DNA of 45,127 nucleotides from Defluviitaleaceae bacterium (GCA_009786685.1 WQRQ01000009.1:1-45127), one strand, 5' to 3'. Positions 33,064 through 41,987 are shown, numbered from the stretch's first letter. The notes: generated from the sequence alone by a model not told the origin. Program-made: numbers and translations.

Positions 33064-34069
33064 AGCTAACCGTGCCGTCCGTACTCATAACATCAAAAAG
33101 CTCACCGATGGACTCGTTGTTATGAATACAATTAATCGCATTGGCAAGGTACTCCGCTACGGAAAGCACCGTTACTTTATCAATTCTTTTTTCCGGGGGA
33201 AGCTCGATGGTATCTAGTACAACAAGCTCGCTAATAGGGGAATTTGCCAAGTTTTTAACTGCGTTTCCGCAGAATTTGGGGTGCGTAATACAGGCGAAAA
33301 CATCTTTCGCGCCGTTATCCATTACTATTTTTGCGGCGTTGCAGATTGAACCGCCCGTAGATAGCTCGTCGTCTAAGAGAATGGCGTTTTTACCTTTTAC
33401 GTCACCGATAAAGTGGTCGATTTTGCTTTTTTTATCATCGAGCCTACGCTTGTCAACGATGGCAAGGGGTACGCCTAGTTTTTCTGCAAAATATTTACAC
33501 CGTGCCACGCTTCCAAAATCCGGCGATACGATTACAACGTTTGACAGATTATCGCCTATGCCTTTTTTAATGCGGTAGTATTGCAAAAAGAGATAAATGC
33601 CGCGCAGGTGGTCCAGCGGGATATTAAAGAAGCCCTGTATCTGAGGGCAGTGCAAATCCATGGAGAGTATCCTGTCCGCACCCGCAGAGGTAATCATATC
33701 CGCTACAAGCTTTGCGGTAATCGGGTCGTGAGAACGCGCTCGCCTATCCTGCCGCGCATAGCCAAAATATGGCACAACCACAGTAATGCGCCCCGCCGAA
33801 GAACGCCGCATGGCGTCAATCATAATAAGAAGCTCCATCAAATGGTCATTAACCGGGAAGCAGGTAGACTGGATAATAAAAATGTCGTTACCGCGTACCG
33901 TTTCGTTAATGATTACCTTTGTTTCGCCATCGGGGAAGAAGCCCGTTTCTGCATTGCCAAGCTCTAGGTTTAGTTGCTCGGCTACGCTTTTTGCGAGCAA
34001 TTTGTTCGCGCTTCCCGCAAAAATTTTCATTTCGCCGATACTTTTTACTGTTCCTGTTCGTTTCGTCAT
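33050..34069 (-). CDS. prs: Ribose-phosphate pyrophosphokinase (PRPP synthetase)
   Basis: 339 residues. It makes PRPP from ribose-5-P and ATP for purines, pyrimidines, His and Trp. FFPDGETKVIINETVRGNDI, VVPYFGYARQDRRARSHDP and LSMDLHCPQIQGFF are canonical. The PRPP loop reads LLDDELSTGGSI, where classical enzymes have Asp-Thr-Gly-Gly-Thr, so an Asp is replaced by Ser. ATG with GAGGAG formed by the last codons of recA, 6 nt downstream of its stop. It may be a second or variant Prs of the lineage. Confidence 0.93.
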   Translation of the reverse strand: MTKRTGTVKSIGEMKIFAGSANKLLAKSVAEQLNLELGNAETGFFPDGETKVIINETVRGNDIFIIQSTCFPVNDHLMELLIMIDAMRRSSAGRITVVVPYFGYARQDRRARSHDPITAKLVADMITSAGADRILSMDLHCPQIQGFFNIPLDHLRGIYLFLQYYRIKKGIGDNLSNVVIVSPDFGSVARCKYFAEKLGVPLAIVDKRRLDDKKSKIDHFIGDVKGKNAILLDDELSTGGSICNAAKIVMDNGAKDVFACITHPKFCGNAVKNLANSPISELVVLDTIELPPEKRIDKVTVLSVAEYLANAINCIHNNESIGELFDVMSTDGTVSFETL

Positions 34070-34075
34070 ACTGTA

Positions 34076-35248
34076 TTACTCCTCATCCATGTCCATTATT
34101 TCAATTTCTAAGGATTCGTCGTTGTCGTCCGCGGCTGCTGTCGCTAATGCTTTTTTATCCACTTTTATGAAATTGTCTTCTGATTTTAATGATTCCAGTG
34201 GCTTCATGCCAAAATGCTCTCTTGCTTTGTCTTCGATTTCCTTGCGGATTTCTGCGTGGTCGCGTAGGTATAGCTTTGCGTTTTCGCGGCCTTGGCCGAG
34301 GCGTGTTTCGCCGTAGGAAAACCACGAGCCGCTTTTTTGCGCAAGCCCGATTTCCAAGCCCAAGTCCAACAAATCCGCTTCCTTGGAAATACCTTCGCCG
34401 TACATTATATCAACTTCTGCCGTGCGAAACGGCGGTGCGACTTTGTTTTTTGTAATTTTGATTTTTGTGCGATTGCCCACCTGATTGTCGGAGACTTTGA
34501 TTGCCTCGCCACGGCGGATATCTATGCGCACGGAAGAATAGAATTTTAACGCCCGCCCGCCTGTGGTGGTCTCGGGACTGCCGTAGGTTACGCCTATTTT
34601 GTCGCGGAGCTGATTGATAAAGATGATTATGCAGTTTGTTTTGTGGGTGATACCCGTGAGCTTGCGTAATGCTTGCGACATAAGCCGCGCTTGTACACCC
34701 ACGGTGGATTGTCCCATTTCGCCCTCGATTTCCGCACGCGGCACTAACGCCGCCACGGAGTCCACAACTACTACATCTATAGCCGCCGAGCGTACCATTG
34801 CCTCGGCAATTTCCAAGGCCTGCTCGCCGTCGTCGGGCTGGGAGATATACAGCTCGTCTATATTTACGCCAAGCTTACGCGCATATACCGGGTCCATGGC
34901 ATGTTCTGCGTCTACATAGCCTGCGATACCGCCAAGCTTTTGGCATTCCGCCACTATATGCAGCGCGAGTGTGGTTTTACCCGAGCTTTCCGGCCCGTAG
35001 ATTTCTACGATACGCCCCTTTGGTACTCCGCCAACGCCAAGAGCGGCGTCTATGCTTATTATCCCCGTAGTTACCACAGGAATACTCATATCGCCCATCT
35101 TCTCGCCCATCTTCATTACTGCACCCTTGCCGAATTGCTTTTCAATATTAGCCAGGGCGTTATGTAACGCCTCCTCTTTTGCCGCCTGGTCTTCGAATAC
35201 TATGACTTCTTTGTTCTTTTTAGATTCCGAAGCTTTTTTCTTGGCCAT
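34076..35248 (-). CDS. recA: RecA recombinase
   Basis: 390 residues. It forms filaments on single-stranded DNA for recombination and SOS induction. Walker A is [16 protein letters not shown] (residues 82-97), and [16 protein letters not shown] is Walker [21 protein letters not shown] covers the DNA-binding L2 region and [16 protein letters not shown] follows. The C-terminal tail is acidic ([10 protein letters not shown]), as usual. ATG at 35248 with AGGAG 9 nt upstream; a longer reading frame upstream is not conserved. It heads an operon with prs, the MFS gene and a hypothetical gene. Confidence 0.98.
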   Translation of the reverse strand: MAKKKASESKKNKEVIVFEDQAAKEEALHNALANIEKQFGKGAVMKMGEKMGDMSIPVVTTGIISIDAALGVGGVPKGRIVEIYGPESSGKTTLALHIVAECQKLGGIAGYVDAEHAMDPVYARKLGVNIDELYISQPDDGEQALEIAEAMVRSAAIDVVVVDSVAALVPRAEIEGEMGQSTVGVQARLMSQALRKLTGITHKTNCIIIFINQLRDKIGVTYGSPETTTGGRALKFYSSVRIDIRRGEAIKVSDNQVGNRTKIKITKNKVAPPFRTAEVDIMYGEGISKEADLLDLGLEIGLAQKSGSWFSYGETRLGQGRENAKLYLRDHAEIRKEIEDKAREHFGMKPLESLKSEDNFIKVDKKALATAAADDNDESLEIEIMDMDEE

Positions 35249-35403
35249 CTTCTTTTGCTCCTCGTACTTTTTTCTATATTGTAATACAAATAAAATATAA
35301 GGCAAGCATAAACTTAGTTTTTTGTAAAAATATGTATGCGACCTATAACCCGATACTTTGGCCGCGAAAAATTTTTGGGCAACCTGCAAAGGTAAAGCAC
35401 CAT

Positions 35404-35428
35404 TAAAGTTTGATGACATTAAACTTTA
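35404..35428. promoter_or_regulatory. Imperfect palindrome upstream of recA, candidate operator
   Basis: TAAAGTTT (35404-35411) and AAACTTTA (35421-35428) form an inverted repeat; the 25-bp site is nearly symmetrical throughout. It lies about 156 bp upstream of recA. It does not match the GAAC-N4-GTTC LexA box of Firmicutes, and no such box was found in the 274-bp gap. Its role is unknown. Confidence 0.4.
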
Positions 35429-35522
35429 GCATACAAGCCCTAATCGAATAAATAATAAGCGTTAACCATAAACATAAACACTGACCATTTTTTTAGAAAT
35501 TGCAGGTCGTCGGGGAAGGTTT

Positions 35523-36011
35523 TTATTTTATTTCTATTATATTTGTTAGATTAACGCGGTCTATGGCGATTTGTAATGCGGCTATTGTTTCGTTTAGCCA
35601 TTCCAGCTTAGCTTTGCATTCGGTCTTATCGTAGTTTATTACCGTGTATTCTACCGCACCGCCGTAGGTTGAGCGTGTGGTTTTTGCTTCTTTGTTTGCC
35701 AATGTACTTACTATGGCTAACTCGCGGTTTAGCTGCGCCAAATAAACAAGGCACTCGCCCAATGTCATAGAAAACTCCGGTACGACAGTCGTTGCATTGG
35801 AAAGATTTAAAAGGCTTTTAAGCTTACGGATTTCTGCGTCCAATTTACTTATTTTTTCGCGGGTATCGGCAAAGGAATACCCGTTATCAAATCGGTCCTT
35901 CTCGTTTTGATACGTGATTTCGTGAATGCGTGTTTCTTCCACAAGGGTGTCAAATTTGCTTTGCTCCAGCAGCTTAATTTTTTTCATAATTTCCGTATTG
36001 CACATCTTCAT
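35523..36011 (-). CDS. Hypothetical coiled-coil protein
   Basis: 162 residues, mostly helical, with heptad-like runs in residues 1-65 (IMKKIKLLEQSKFDTLVEE, REKISKLDAEIRKLKSLLNL) and near the C terminus (LEWLNETIAALQIAIDRVNL). The layout faintly resembles the DIP1984/DUF6847 family, which also ends with a short helix and a Thr/Asn segment, but this is weak. ATG at 36011 with AAAGGAGG 8 nt upstream. It has its own leader and is separated from recA by 274 bp, so it is probably a single-gene unit. Confidence 0.7.
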   Translation of the reverse strand: MKMCNTEIMKKIKLLEQSKFDTLVEETRIHEITYQNEKDRFDNGYSFADTREKISKLDAEIRKLKSLLNLSNATTVVPEFSMTLGECLVYLAQLNRELAIVSTLANKEAKTTRSTYGGAVEYTVINYDKTECKAKLEWLNETIAALQIAIDRVNLTNIIEIK

Positions 36012-36076
36012 TATAAAAACCTCCTTTTTCCCATGGTATTATACTTTGCTTGCGACGGCAAGAAAAAAAGAAAAAA

Positions 36077-36107
36077 TTCAACTGACGATATTTTACGGTC
36101 AGTTGAA
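36077..36107. repeat. TGACGATAA palindrome, copy P2
   Basis: TTCAACTGAC (36077-36086) pairs perfectly with GTCAGTTGAA (36098-36107). Unlike P1 and P3 it lies between two divergent genes, upstream of both, so it cannot be an ordinary 3' terminator. Confidence 0.75.
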
Positions 36108-36120
36108 AAGTAAAAAAAAT

Positions 36121-36149
36121 TTGACGTAATTGTAATTTTTGTGTAAAGT
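36121..36149 (+). promoter_or_regulatory. Promoter of the DUF3798 transporter operon
   Basis: TTGACG (36121-36126), 17-bp spacer and TAAAGT (36144-36149), 14 bp after palindrome P2. The leader to the ATG is about 80 nt. Confidence 0.6.
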
Positions 36150-36236
36150 GTTATGCGTTACATATCAGTTACACGAAACCTCATATCGTTAAACTGAGAA
36201 TGTAATAAAATTAAGAATAGAAAAGAGAGAGAGAAC

Positions 36237-37517
36237 ATGAAAAAGGCATTAGGAATCATTGCTACACTGTGCATGTTATTGTTTGTTGTAACAGCATGTG
36301 GTACAGACGCTCCTCCCCCTGCACCTGTGGACGGCGGAACTACTGTAGCAGATACAGCTACAACCCCACCGGCAGACACAGGCGCGGCCACCACACCCGC
36401 CGAAACAACCCCCGCTGTTGATGACGACGAACTCTTCCCCGGCATCATCGCGATTGTAACAAACACGGTAGACCAAAACGAAGAAGAATTCCGCAGTGCG
36501 GAAGCTCTGGTAAACAGGTTTGGCTCCGACAGAGTTATCCACAGAACATGGCCTGTTTACTTTGCAACAGAGCCGGAGATGATGATAACGATTCTTGTAG
36601 AGGTTGCATCAAACCTTGACGTAGGCGCGATTATTATTAACCAAGCCGTAGCAAACACAAATGCGGCAATCGATGCAGTGCGCGAAATCCGCGGCGACGA
36701 CATCTTCATAGTAGTAGCGTCTGCGGCAGAAGACCCACGCGACGTATATGCAAGAGTAGACCTTTCTCTTGACATTAACAACCCGGATATCGGCGCGTTA
36801 TTTGTACAACAAGCAGTGGAAATGGGCGCGGAAGCTATCGCTCACTACTCCTTCCCGCGTCACATGGCTATCCCAATGCTTGCGGCACGCCGCGACAACA
36901 TGCGCGAAGCCGCCGAAGCCGCAGGCCTCCGTTTCTACGACCTTCCGTCACCCGACCCCATGGAAGAAGGCGGTATGGCCGCCAGCCAATTGTTTATTTC
37001 ACAAGACGTAGGCAGACAAGTAGAAGCTTTGGGCAGAAACACCGCATTCTTCTCCACAAACTGCGGACAACAAATTCCGCTTTTGCAACAAGTTCTTGCA
37101 TATGGCGCGATGTATGTACAGCCTTGCTGTCCTTCGCCCTTCCACGCGTTCCCGCAGGCTTTAGGCCTTGCCGCTACGCAGGAAGAAGCCGTACAAGGCT
37201 TTAGCATTGGAGAAATCATAGAGGCAACCAGCACTGCGATTGCAGAAGCAGGTATGACAGGAAGACTGGCAAACTGGGCATTGCCGGGCAGCATGGCTTA
37301 CACAACAGTGGGCTTTATGTATGCCGTAGAATGGCTTAACGGCCGCGTTACACAAGAAGTAGGCCAAGTTGATACAGCAGTGCTTATGAGATTGTTTGGC
37401 GATTACGCAGAAGAAGTGATGGGCGAGCGTTTGTACCCCATACTGACACCGCTGCAAATCGGCGCAGACACATTCTCTACAATGTATGTAATCTTAATGC
37501 CGTACATTGTATACTAA
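36237..37517 (+). CDS. DUF3798 lipoprotein, ABC importer binding component
   Basis: 426 residues. A lipoprotein signal ends VVTACG with Cys21, followed by a Thr/Pro/Ala-rich linker (about residues 23-62). The rest is a type I binding-protein-like fold: LFPGIIAIVTNTVDQNEEEF, LVNRFGSDRVIHRTWP, GAIIINQAVANTNAAIDAV and AHYSFPRHMAIPMLAARRDN, the pattern of DUF3798. Two cysteine sites occur in STNCGQQIPLL and VQPCCPSPFHAFPQ. It is first in an operon with one ATPase and two permease genes, so it should deliver ligand to them. The ligand is unknown. Confidence 0.85.
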   Translation: MKKALGIIATLCMLLFVVTACGTDAPPPAPVDGGTTVADTATTPPADTGAATTPAETTPAVDDDELFPGIIAIVTNTVDQNEEEFRSAEALVNRFGSDRVIHRTWPVYFATEPEMMITILVEVASNLDVGAIIINQAVANTNAAIDAVREIRGDDIFIVVASAAEDPRDVYARVDLSLDINNPDIGALFVQQAVEMGAEAIAHYSFPRHMAIPMLAARRDNMREAAEAAGLRFYDLPSPDPMEEGGMAASQLFISQDVGRQVEALGRNTAFFSTNCGQQIPLLQQVLAYGAMYVQPCCPSPFHAFPQALGLAATQEEAVQGFSIGEIIEATSTAIAEAGMTGRLANWALPGSMAYTTVGFMYAVEWLNGRVTQEVGQVDTAVLMRLFGDYAEEVMGERLYPILTPLQIGADTFSTMYVILMPYIVY

Positions 37518-37534
37518 ATAATAACGTATAATAG

Positions 37535-37562
37535 CCGCGGAACGGGTAAAACCGTTCCGCGG
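37535..37562 (+). other. Strong hairpin after the DUF3798 gene
   Basis: CCGCGGAACGG (37535-37545) pairs perfectly over 11 bp with CCGTTCCGCGG (37552-37562) around a GTAAAA loop. No T-tract follows, so it is more likely an mRNA 3'-end protector or partial attenuator than a full terminator. Confidence 0.65.
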
Positions 37563-37588
37563 TATATTACAGCGAAATCAATGAAGAA

Positions 37589-37650
37589 CGGTCTCGTCCG
37601 AGGCGAAAATCGCGAACGCTTCACCGCGTTTTCGACGACGGGCGAGACCG
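37589..37650 (+). other. Second, longer nested hairpin before the ATPase gene
   Basis: CGGTCTCGTCCG (37589-37600) pairs with CGGGCGAGACCG (37639-37650) with one G-U. Inside, CGAAAATCGCG pairs with CGCGTTTTCG with a bulge. It lies just upstream of the ATPase ribosome-binding site (37675-37679). Confidence 0.6.
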
Positions 37651-37685
37651 ATTCTGAATTATTTCGATGTATGCGGAGGCGGAGC

Positions 37686-39278
37686 ATGAGCCGTAATTTA
37701 TTGGAATTTAAAGGTGTATCAAAAAATTATTCGGGCAATCAGGTGTTAAACGACGTAAGCTTTGACATCCGACCGGGAGAAATCCACGCGCTTATCGGCG
37801 AAAACGGTGCGGGAAAATCCACCCTTATGAATATTCTTTTTGGAATGCCCGTCATACATACGACAGGTGGCTACGAAGGCGAAATGGAGCTGAACGGCGA
37901 AAAAATGGAAGTAACATCTCCATTTGACGCCATGGCTTTGGGTATAGGCATGGTTCACCAGGAATTTATGCTAATCCCCGGCTTTACCATTGCAGAAAAC
38001 ATAAAGCTAAACAGGGAAATAGAAAAAGACAATACGGTAAATAAAATAACCTCGACCCTATTCGGCAAGCGTATGAAAACGCTGGATTTTAAGCAAATGA
38101 ACAAAGACGCAAGAATCGCGCTGGACAAGCTGGACATGAGTATAGAAGAATTCACACTGGTAAAAGGGCTGCCAATCGGCTACATGCAGTTTGTAGAAAT
38201 CGCCCGAGAGATAGACAAAACAGGGCTAAAGCTGCTTGTACTTGATGAACCGACAGCGGTGCTTACAGAGTCGGAAGCGGAAAGCCTGCTTAAAGCCATG
38301 CGCAGTATTTCCAAAAGAGGCATTGCCATTATATTCATAAGCCACCGCTTAAATGAAATCATTGCGGCAGCCGACAGAGTAACGATTTTGCGTGACGGCG
38401 AGCTTGTAATAACCAAAGACGTAAAAGACACAAACACCTTGGAAATAGCAGAATACATGGTAGGCAGAAAAGTAAGTATAGAAAGAACAAGCCAACAAAG
38501 GGAGCTAAGCGACGAAATAAAGCTCACCGTAAAAGGTCTGCGAGTAGCCATGCCAAACGAGCGCGTAAAGGGCGTAAGCTTTGAAGTGCGCAAGGGAGAA
38601 ATATTCGGCATAGGCGGGCTTGCGGGGCAGGGCAAGCTTGGCATAGCAAACGGCATAATGGGAATGTACGAGGCAAAGGGCGAAGTCACCATGGGCGACG
38701 TAGCCCTACCGCTAAACGACACAAGAAAAATGCTGGATTCCGGCTTATCCTTTGTAAGCGAGGACAGAAAAGAAGTAGGTCTTCTGGTCGAAAAAGCCAT
38801 TGACTACAACATCATGTTTACGGCAATGAATATCAAATCCGAGTTTTTAAACGCATTTAAAATGACTGACAAGAAAAAAATCCGTAAACATGCACGCAAA
38901 ATGATAGAAATGCTCGACATCCGTTGCACATCGGAAAAGCAGCATACGGGCAGACTAAGCGGCGGCAACCAGCAAAAGGTATGCGTCGCAAGGGCGTTAA
39001 CACAAAAGCCGACCATTTTATTTGTATCCGAGCCAACACGCGGCATAGATATAGGCGCGAAAAAATTAATTCTCGACCTCTTGTTAGAACTCAGCCGTGA
39101 CCAAGGCATGACAATAATAATGACATCTTCCGAGCTTGCAGAATTATGCAGTATCTGCGACAGAATAGCCATCATCTGCGAAGGCGAAGTAGCTGGCATT
39201 CTGCCGCCGGACGCCTCACCGACAAAGTTTGGCCTGCTGATGTCGGGCATTAAAGATTTGGAGGGGGGACAAGCATGA
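37686..39278 (+). CDS. ABC transporter ATP-binding protein, two fused domains (nucleoside/BMP type)
   Basis: 530 residues. Domain 1 has LIGENGAGKSTLMNILFGMP (Walker A), KLLVLDEPTAVLTESEAE (Walker B) and IIFISHRLNEIIAAADR. Domain 2 has IGGLAGQGKLGIANGIMG in the P-loop position and RLSGGNQQKVCVARALTQ with ILFVSEPTRGIDIGAKK, where Ser replaces the Walker B Asp. An insertion of about 60 residues after the Q-loop (NREIEKDNTVNKITSTLFGK) makes it longer than RbsA. ATG at 37686 with GGAGG 6 nt upstream; an in-frame extension to 37581 would cover a hairpin and is rejected. The next gene overlaps by ATGA. Confidence 0.9.
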   Translation: MSRNLLEFKGVSKNYSGNQVLNDVSFDIRPGEIHALIGENGAGKSTLMNILFGMPVIHTTGGYEGEMELNGEKMEVTSPFDAMALGIGMVHQEFMLIPGFTIAENIKLNREIEKDNTVNKITSTLFGKRMKTLDFKQMNKDARIALDKLDMSIEEFTLVKGLPIGYMQFVEIAREIDKTGLKLLVLDEPTAVLTESEAESLLKAMRSISKRGIAIIFISHRLNEIIAAADRVTILRDGELVITKDVKDTNTLEIAEYMVGRKVSIERTSQQRELSDEIKLTVKGLRVAMPNERVKGVSFEVRKGEIFGIGGLAGQGKLGIANGIMGMYEAKGEVTMGDVALPLNDTRKMLDSGLSFVSEDRKEVGLLVEKAIDYNIMFTAMNIKSEFLNAFKMTDKKKIRKHARKMIEMLDIRCTSEKQHTGRLSGGNQQKVCVARALTQKPTILFVSEPTRGIDIGAKKLILDLLLELSRDQGMTIIMTSSELAELCSICDRIAIICEGEVAGILPPDASPTKFGLLMSGIKDLEGGQA

Positions 39279-40324
39279 GCTTGTTAGACTTGCTCAAGAA
39301 AATTCCGTTTTCTACTAGAGTAGTAGGCGGTTTGTATTTGGCGGTTTTGGTGCTGGGCGTAGTTAACGGGTTTAGCATTGCTACATTGATTTCTGCCAGC
39401 TTGCATTTTTTTGGTGTGTGGGCGATTTTCGCGCTGGCCAATGTTCCTTCTATTCAATCGGGGACGGGGCCTAACTTTGCTTTGCCCATTGGTATCGTAA
39501 ACGGACTGCTTGCCATGGTGCTTGTTTTGGCGGCAGGCTTTACAGGGATAGTGTTTATCATCGTGGCGTCGGTGGCGGCTATAGTTTTCGGCAGTTTGTC
39601 CGGCTATCTCTACGGCAGGTTGATGAATGCCGTAAAGGGCAGCGAAATGGCAATCGCGCCCTATACCGGCTTTGCAATAACCGCTGCGTTTGGCCTTGTG
39701 TGGCTTGCCATCCCGATTAATCATCCCAATATGGTGTTTTTTCTCGGTGACGGCCTGCGGCATCAGATTCCGCTGGATTACTTCGGCGCGAATTTAATTT
39801 TGGCAAACTTTCTTTATTTCGAATTATTTGGGATGCAGGTGCGTACGGGCGAGTTATTGGTTGTTTTTGTGGCTTGCTTGCTTATGTATTTGTTCTTCCG
39901 CACAAAGGCGGGGATAGCTATTTCCGCCGTCGGCAGAAATCCCTTATTCGCGAAGGCTACGGGCATAAATGTAGACCGCAGCAGGGTGATTGCAAATATG
40001 ATGTCCACCGCAATCGCCGCGTTTGGCGTAGTTGTTTATGCGCAGGGCTTTGGGTTTATTCAGCTTTATGACTTCCCTATGTTTATGGCTTTTCCTGCTA
40101 TAGCGGGTATTGTGGTCGGCGGCGCGAGTAAGCAACGGGCAAATGTTACAAATGTTGTCGTGGGTACGTTTTTGTTCCAGGGGCTGATTGCTATTGTTTT
40201 GCCCGTGTTTAGCCGCGCACTCGCGGGGACGGACGTTGCCGGCGTCGTTAACCAAATTAGAATGGTAGTACAAAACGGAATCATCCTTTACGCGCTTGCG
40301 CAAATGAGCAAGGGAGGCAAATAA
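39275..40324 (+). CDS. ABC transporter permease 1 of the DUF3798 importer
   Basis: 349 residues with about 8-9 hydrophobic helices (VVGGLYLAVLVLGVVNGF, AMVLVLAAGFTGIVFIIVA, AAIVFGSLSGYLYGRLMNAV). GIAISAVGRNPLFAKATGINVDRSRV is the ATPase-contact loop of BPD_transp_2 permeases, the RbsC/NupP branch, and PAIAGIVVGGASKQRANV follows. Overlaps of 4 nt upstream and 1 nt downstream show tight coupling. It pairs with permease 2 as a heterodimer, the arrangement of NupP-NupQ. Confidence 0.87.
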   Translation: MSLLDLLKKIPFSTRVVGGLYLAVLVLGVVNGFSIATLISASLHFFGVWAIFALANVPSIQSGTGPNFALPIGIVNGLLAMVLVLAAGFTGIVFIIVASVAAIVFGSLSGYLYGRLMNAVKGSEMAIAPYTGFAITAAFGLVWLAIPINHPNMVFFLGDGLRHQIPLDYFGANLILANFLYFELFGMQVRTGELLVVFVACLLMYLFFRTKAGIAISAVGRNPLFAKATGINVDRSRVIANMMSTAIAAFGVVVYAQGFGFIQLYDFPMFMAFPAIAGIVVGGASKQRANVTNVVVGTFLFQGLIAIVLPVFSRALAGTDVAGVVNQIRMVVQNGIILYALAQMSKGGK

Positions 40325-41829
40325 TGACTACTAATGGTATAAGCGGTGAAAAAATCCGCGCCTTTCTTTTTGATAATATCGTAACGATTATTTTCTTGGG
40401 CTTTGTGGTTTTTGGTTTTCTTGTTTCCGATACCTTTACGCCGAGTTCTTTTACCAATGATATTATTTCGCGCTTTTTCCGTAACGGGGTTTTGGTGCTT
40501 TCGCTTATTATTCCTATTATGGCGGGGCTTGGGCTTAACTTTGGTATCGTGGTGGGCGCGCTTGCGGGGCTGCTTTCTATTGTGTTTGTGCGGTATCATT
40601 ATGCCTTGTTCCCCGGGATTGGCGGGCTTTTGCTTTGCTTTGCCATTGCTACACCCATTGCGATTCTTTTTGGATTTTTGACGGGAAAGCTTTATAACAA
40701 AACTCGCGGACAGGAAATGGTCGCAAGCCTTATTGTTGGCTTTTTTGCGGGCGGTTTATATGAAATATTTTTGCTGTTTGGCGTGGGTGGGATTATCCCT
40801 GTGCGCTGGGGACATAGGATGATAAACCCCGTAGCGGAAGGCGTGCGCCCGGTGGGTATTCGCAGCTCCTTCGAAATGGGCTTGCCTGCGGCGGAAATGA
40901 CAGGCCGTGGCTTTGCAAATGAAGTTCCCGGTATGGCCAGGGCGTTAAATAATCTTTGGCGCGTGGAATTTGTTTATGCACTCGCGGCAGTTTCTATTGC
41001 CGTATTTGCCTTCCTTGTAATACGACGCATTTATATGAAGAAAAATGCCGCCGCTTTTTCCGCATTAAACGAGCCGCTATGGGCTTTTTGCGTAAAAATT
41101 GCCTTATGCGGCGCGGTAGTGCTTTTTGCGATTTTCAGCTCCGGGCAAATTTATTACTGGTACCATGTACTGTACAACGACCCGTATATTACAAGGCTCG
41201 ACCTGTTGCCCGGGATTTCCAATTTTGCCGTGGAAATCAGCCGCATAGACCGTGTTCCTGTTGTCACGGGGCTTGTGATTGCTGCTGTTGGTTTGTTTAT
41301 CGTTTATTTTTCCAAGACAAAGCTTGGGCAGGATTGCCGCAGTGTAGGACAGAGCCAGCAAATTGCTAATGTGTCGGGCATTAATGTTGACCGTACGCGG
41401 ATAATTTCTACTATTATTTCTACTGTGCTTGCGGCTTGGGGTATGATTATCTTTTTGCAAGATATGGGACATGTAAGCACCTATACCGTGCATAGAAACA
41501 TTGGCTTTTTCTCCGTAGCGGCGATTTTGGTGGGTGGCGCAACTGCCGCCAGAGCAAGTGTGAAAAATGCCATGGTAGGGCTTTTGCTTTTCCATGCTAT
41601 GTTTATTGTTTCGCCCGCCGTAGGATTGTTTGTGTTTAACGACGGAAACGCAGGCGAATACATGCGCACATTTATGGTTTACGGCGTTATCGGTGTCTCG
41701 CTTGGGCTGTATGTTTGGAAGGCCAATAAAGCCGCTAGGGATAAAGAACGATTAAGAGATAACGATGACAAGCTGATGGCAAATTTACCGATGGTAGGTT
41801 TGAATGAAGCCTCAGGGATGGATGATTAA
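40324..41829 (+). CDS. ABC transporter permease 2 of the DUF3798 importer
   Basis: 501 residues, long for this family, with about 10 hydrophobic helices. IIPIMAGLGLNFGIVVGALA corresponds to the conserved Gly-rich helix of BPD_transp_2 permeases; KLGQDCRSVGQSQQIANVSG and INVDRTRIISTIISTVLAA form the coupling loop, parallel to permease 1. A central segment of about 100 residues between helices (RMINPVAEGVRPVGIRSSF to ARALNNLWR) is predicted extracytoplasmic. Its start is fused to the end of permease 1 as TAATG. It is last in the operon, followed by palindrome P3 and a terminator. Confidence 0.85.
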   Translation: MTTNGISGEKIRAFLFDNIVTIIFLGFVVFGFLVSDTFTPSSFTNDIISRFFRNGVLVLSLIIPIMAGLGLNFGIVVGALAGLLSIVFVRYHYALFPGIGGLLLCFAIATPIAILFGFLTGKLYNKTRGQEMVASLIVGFFAGGLYEIFLLFGVGGIIPVRWGHRMINPVAEGVRPVGIRSSFEMGLPAAEMTGRGFANEVPGMARALNNLWRVEFVYALAAVSIAVFAFLVIRRIYMKKNAAAFSALNEPLWAFCVKIALCGAVVLFAIFSSGQIYYWYHVLYNDPYITRLDLLPGISNFAVEISRIDRVPVVTGLVIAAVGLFIVYFSKTKLGQDCRSVGQSQQIANVSGINVDRTRIISTIISTVLAAWGMIIFLQDMGHVSTYTVHRNIGFFSVAAILVGGATAARASVKNAMVGLLLFHAMFIVSPAVGLFVFNDGNAGEYMRTFMVYGVIGVSLGLYVWKANKAARDKERLRDNDDKLMANLPMVGLNEASGMDD

Positions 41830-41835
41830 ATAAAG

Positions 41836-41862
41836 CAACTAACGATAAATTATCGTCAGTTG
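41836..41862 (+). terminator. TGACGATAA palindrome, copy P3
   Basis: CAACTAACGATAA (41836-41848) pairs with TTATCGTCAGTTG (41850-41862), one mismatch, 7 nt after the permease 2 stop. AT-rich sequence follows. Confidence 0.7.
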
Positions 41863-41880
41863 AATTTTCAGAGTGAAGAC

Positions 41881-41908
41881 AAACCCTCGCCACGGACGGG
41901 GGTTTTTG
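41881..41908 (+). terminator. Intrinsic terminator of the DUF3798 operon
   Basis: AAACCCTCG pairs with CGGGGGTTT around CCACGGA, followed by TTTTTGTT. It backs up palindrome P3. Confidence 0.75.
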
Positions 41909-41987
41909 TTATGTAAAGCGGATTTCGAATTAATCCGCTATACAAGGAAGAAAGTAGGGTGTAGAAATTTTTTTATTTTGCGGAAAT

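Noticed and set aside
35249-35419. Upstream extension of recA to 447 residues
   Set aside because: AGGAG lies just before the ATG at 35248, where the family begins; the extension crosses the likely control region.
37581-37685. Upstream extension of the DUF3798-importer ATPase
   Set aside because: It would translate through the 37589-37650 hairpin; GGAGG favours the ATG at 37686.
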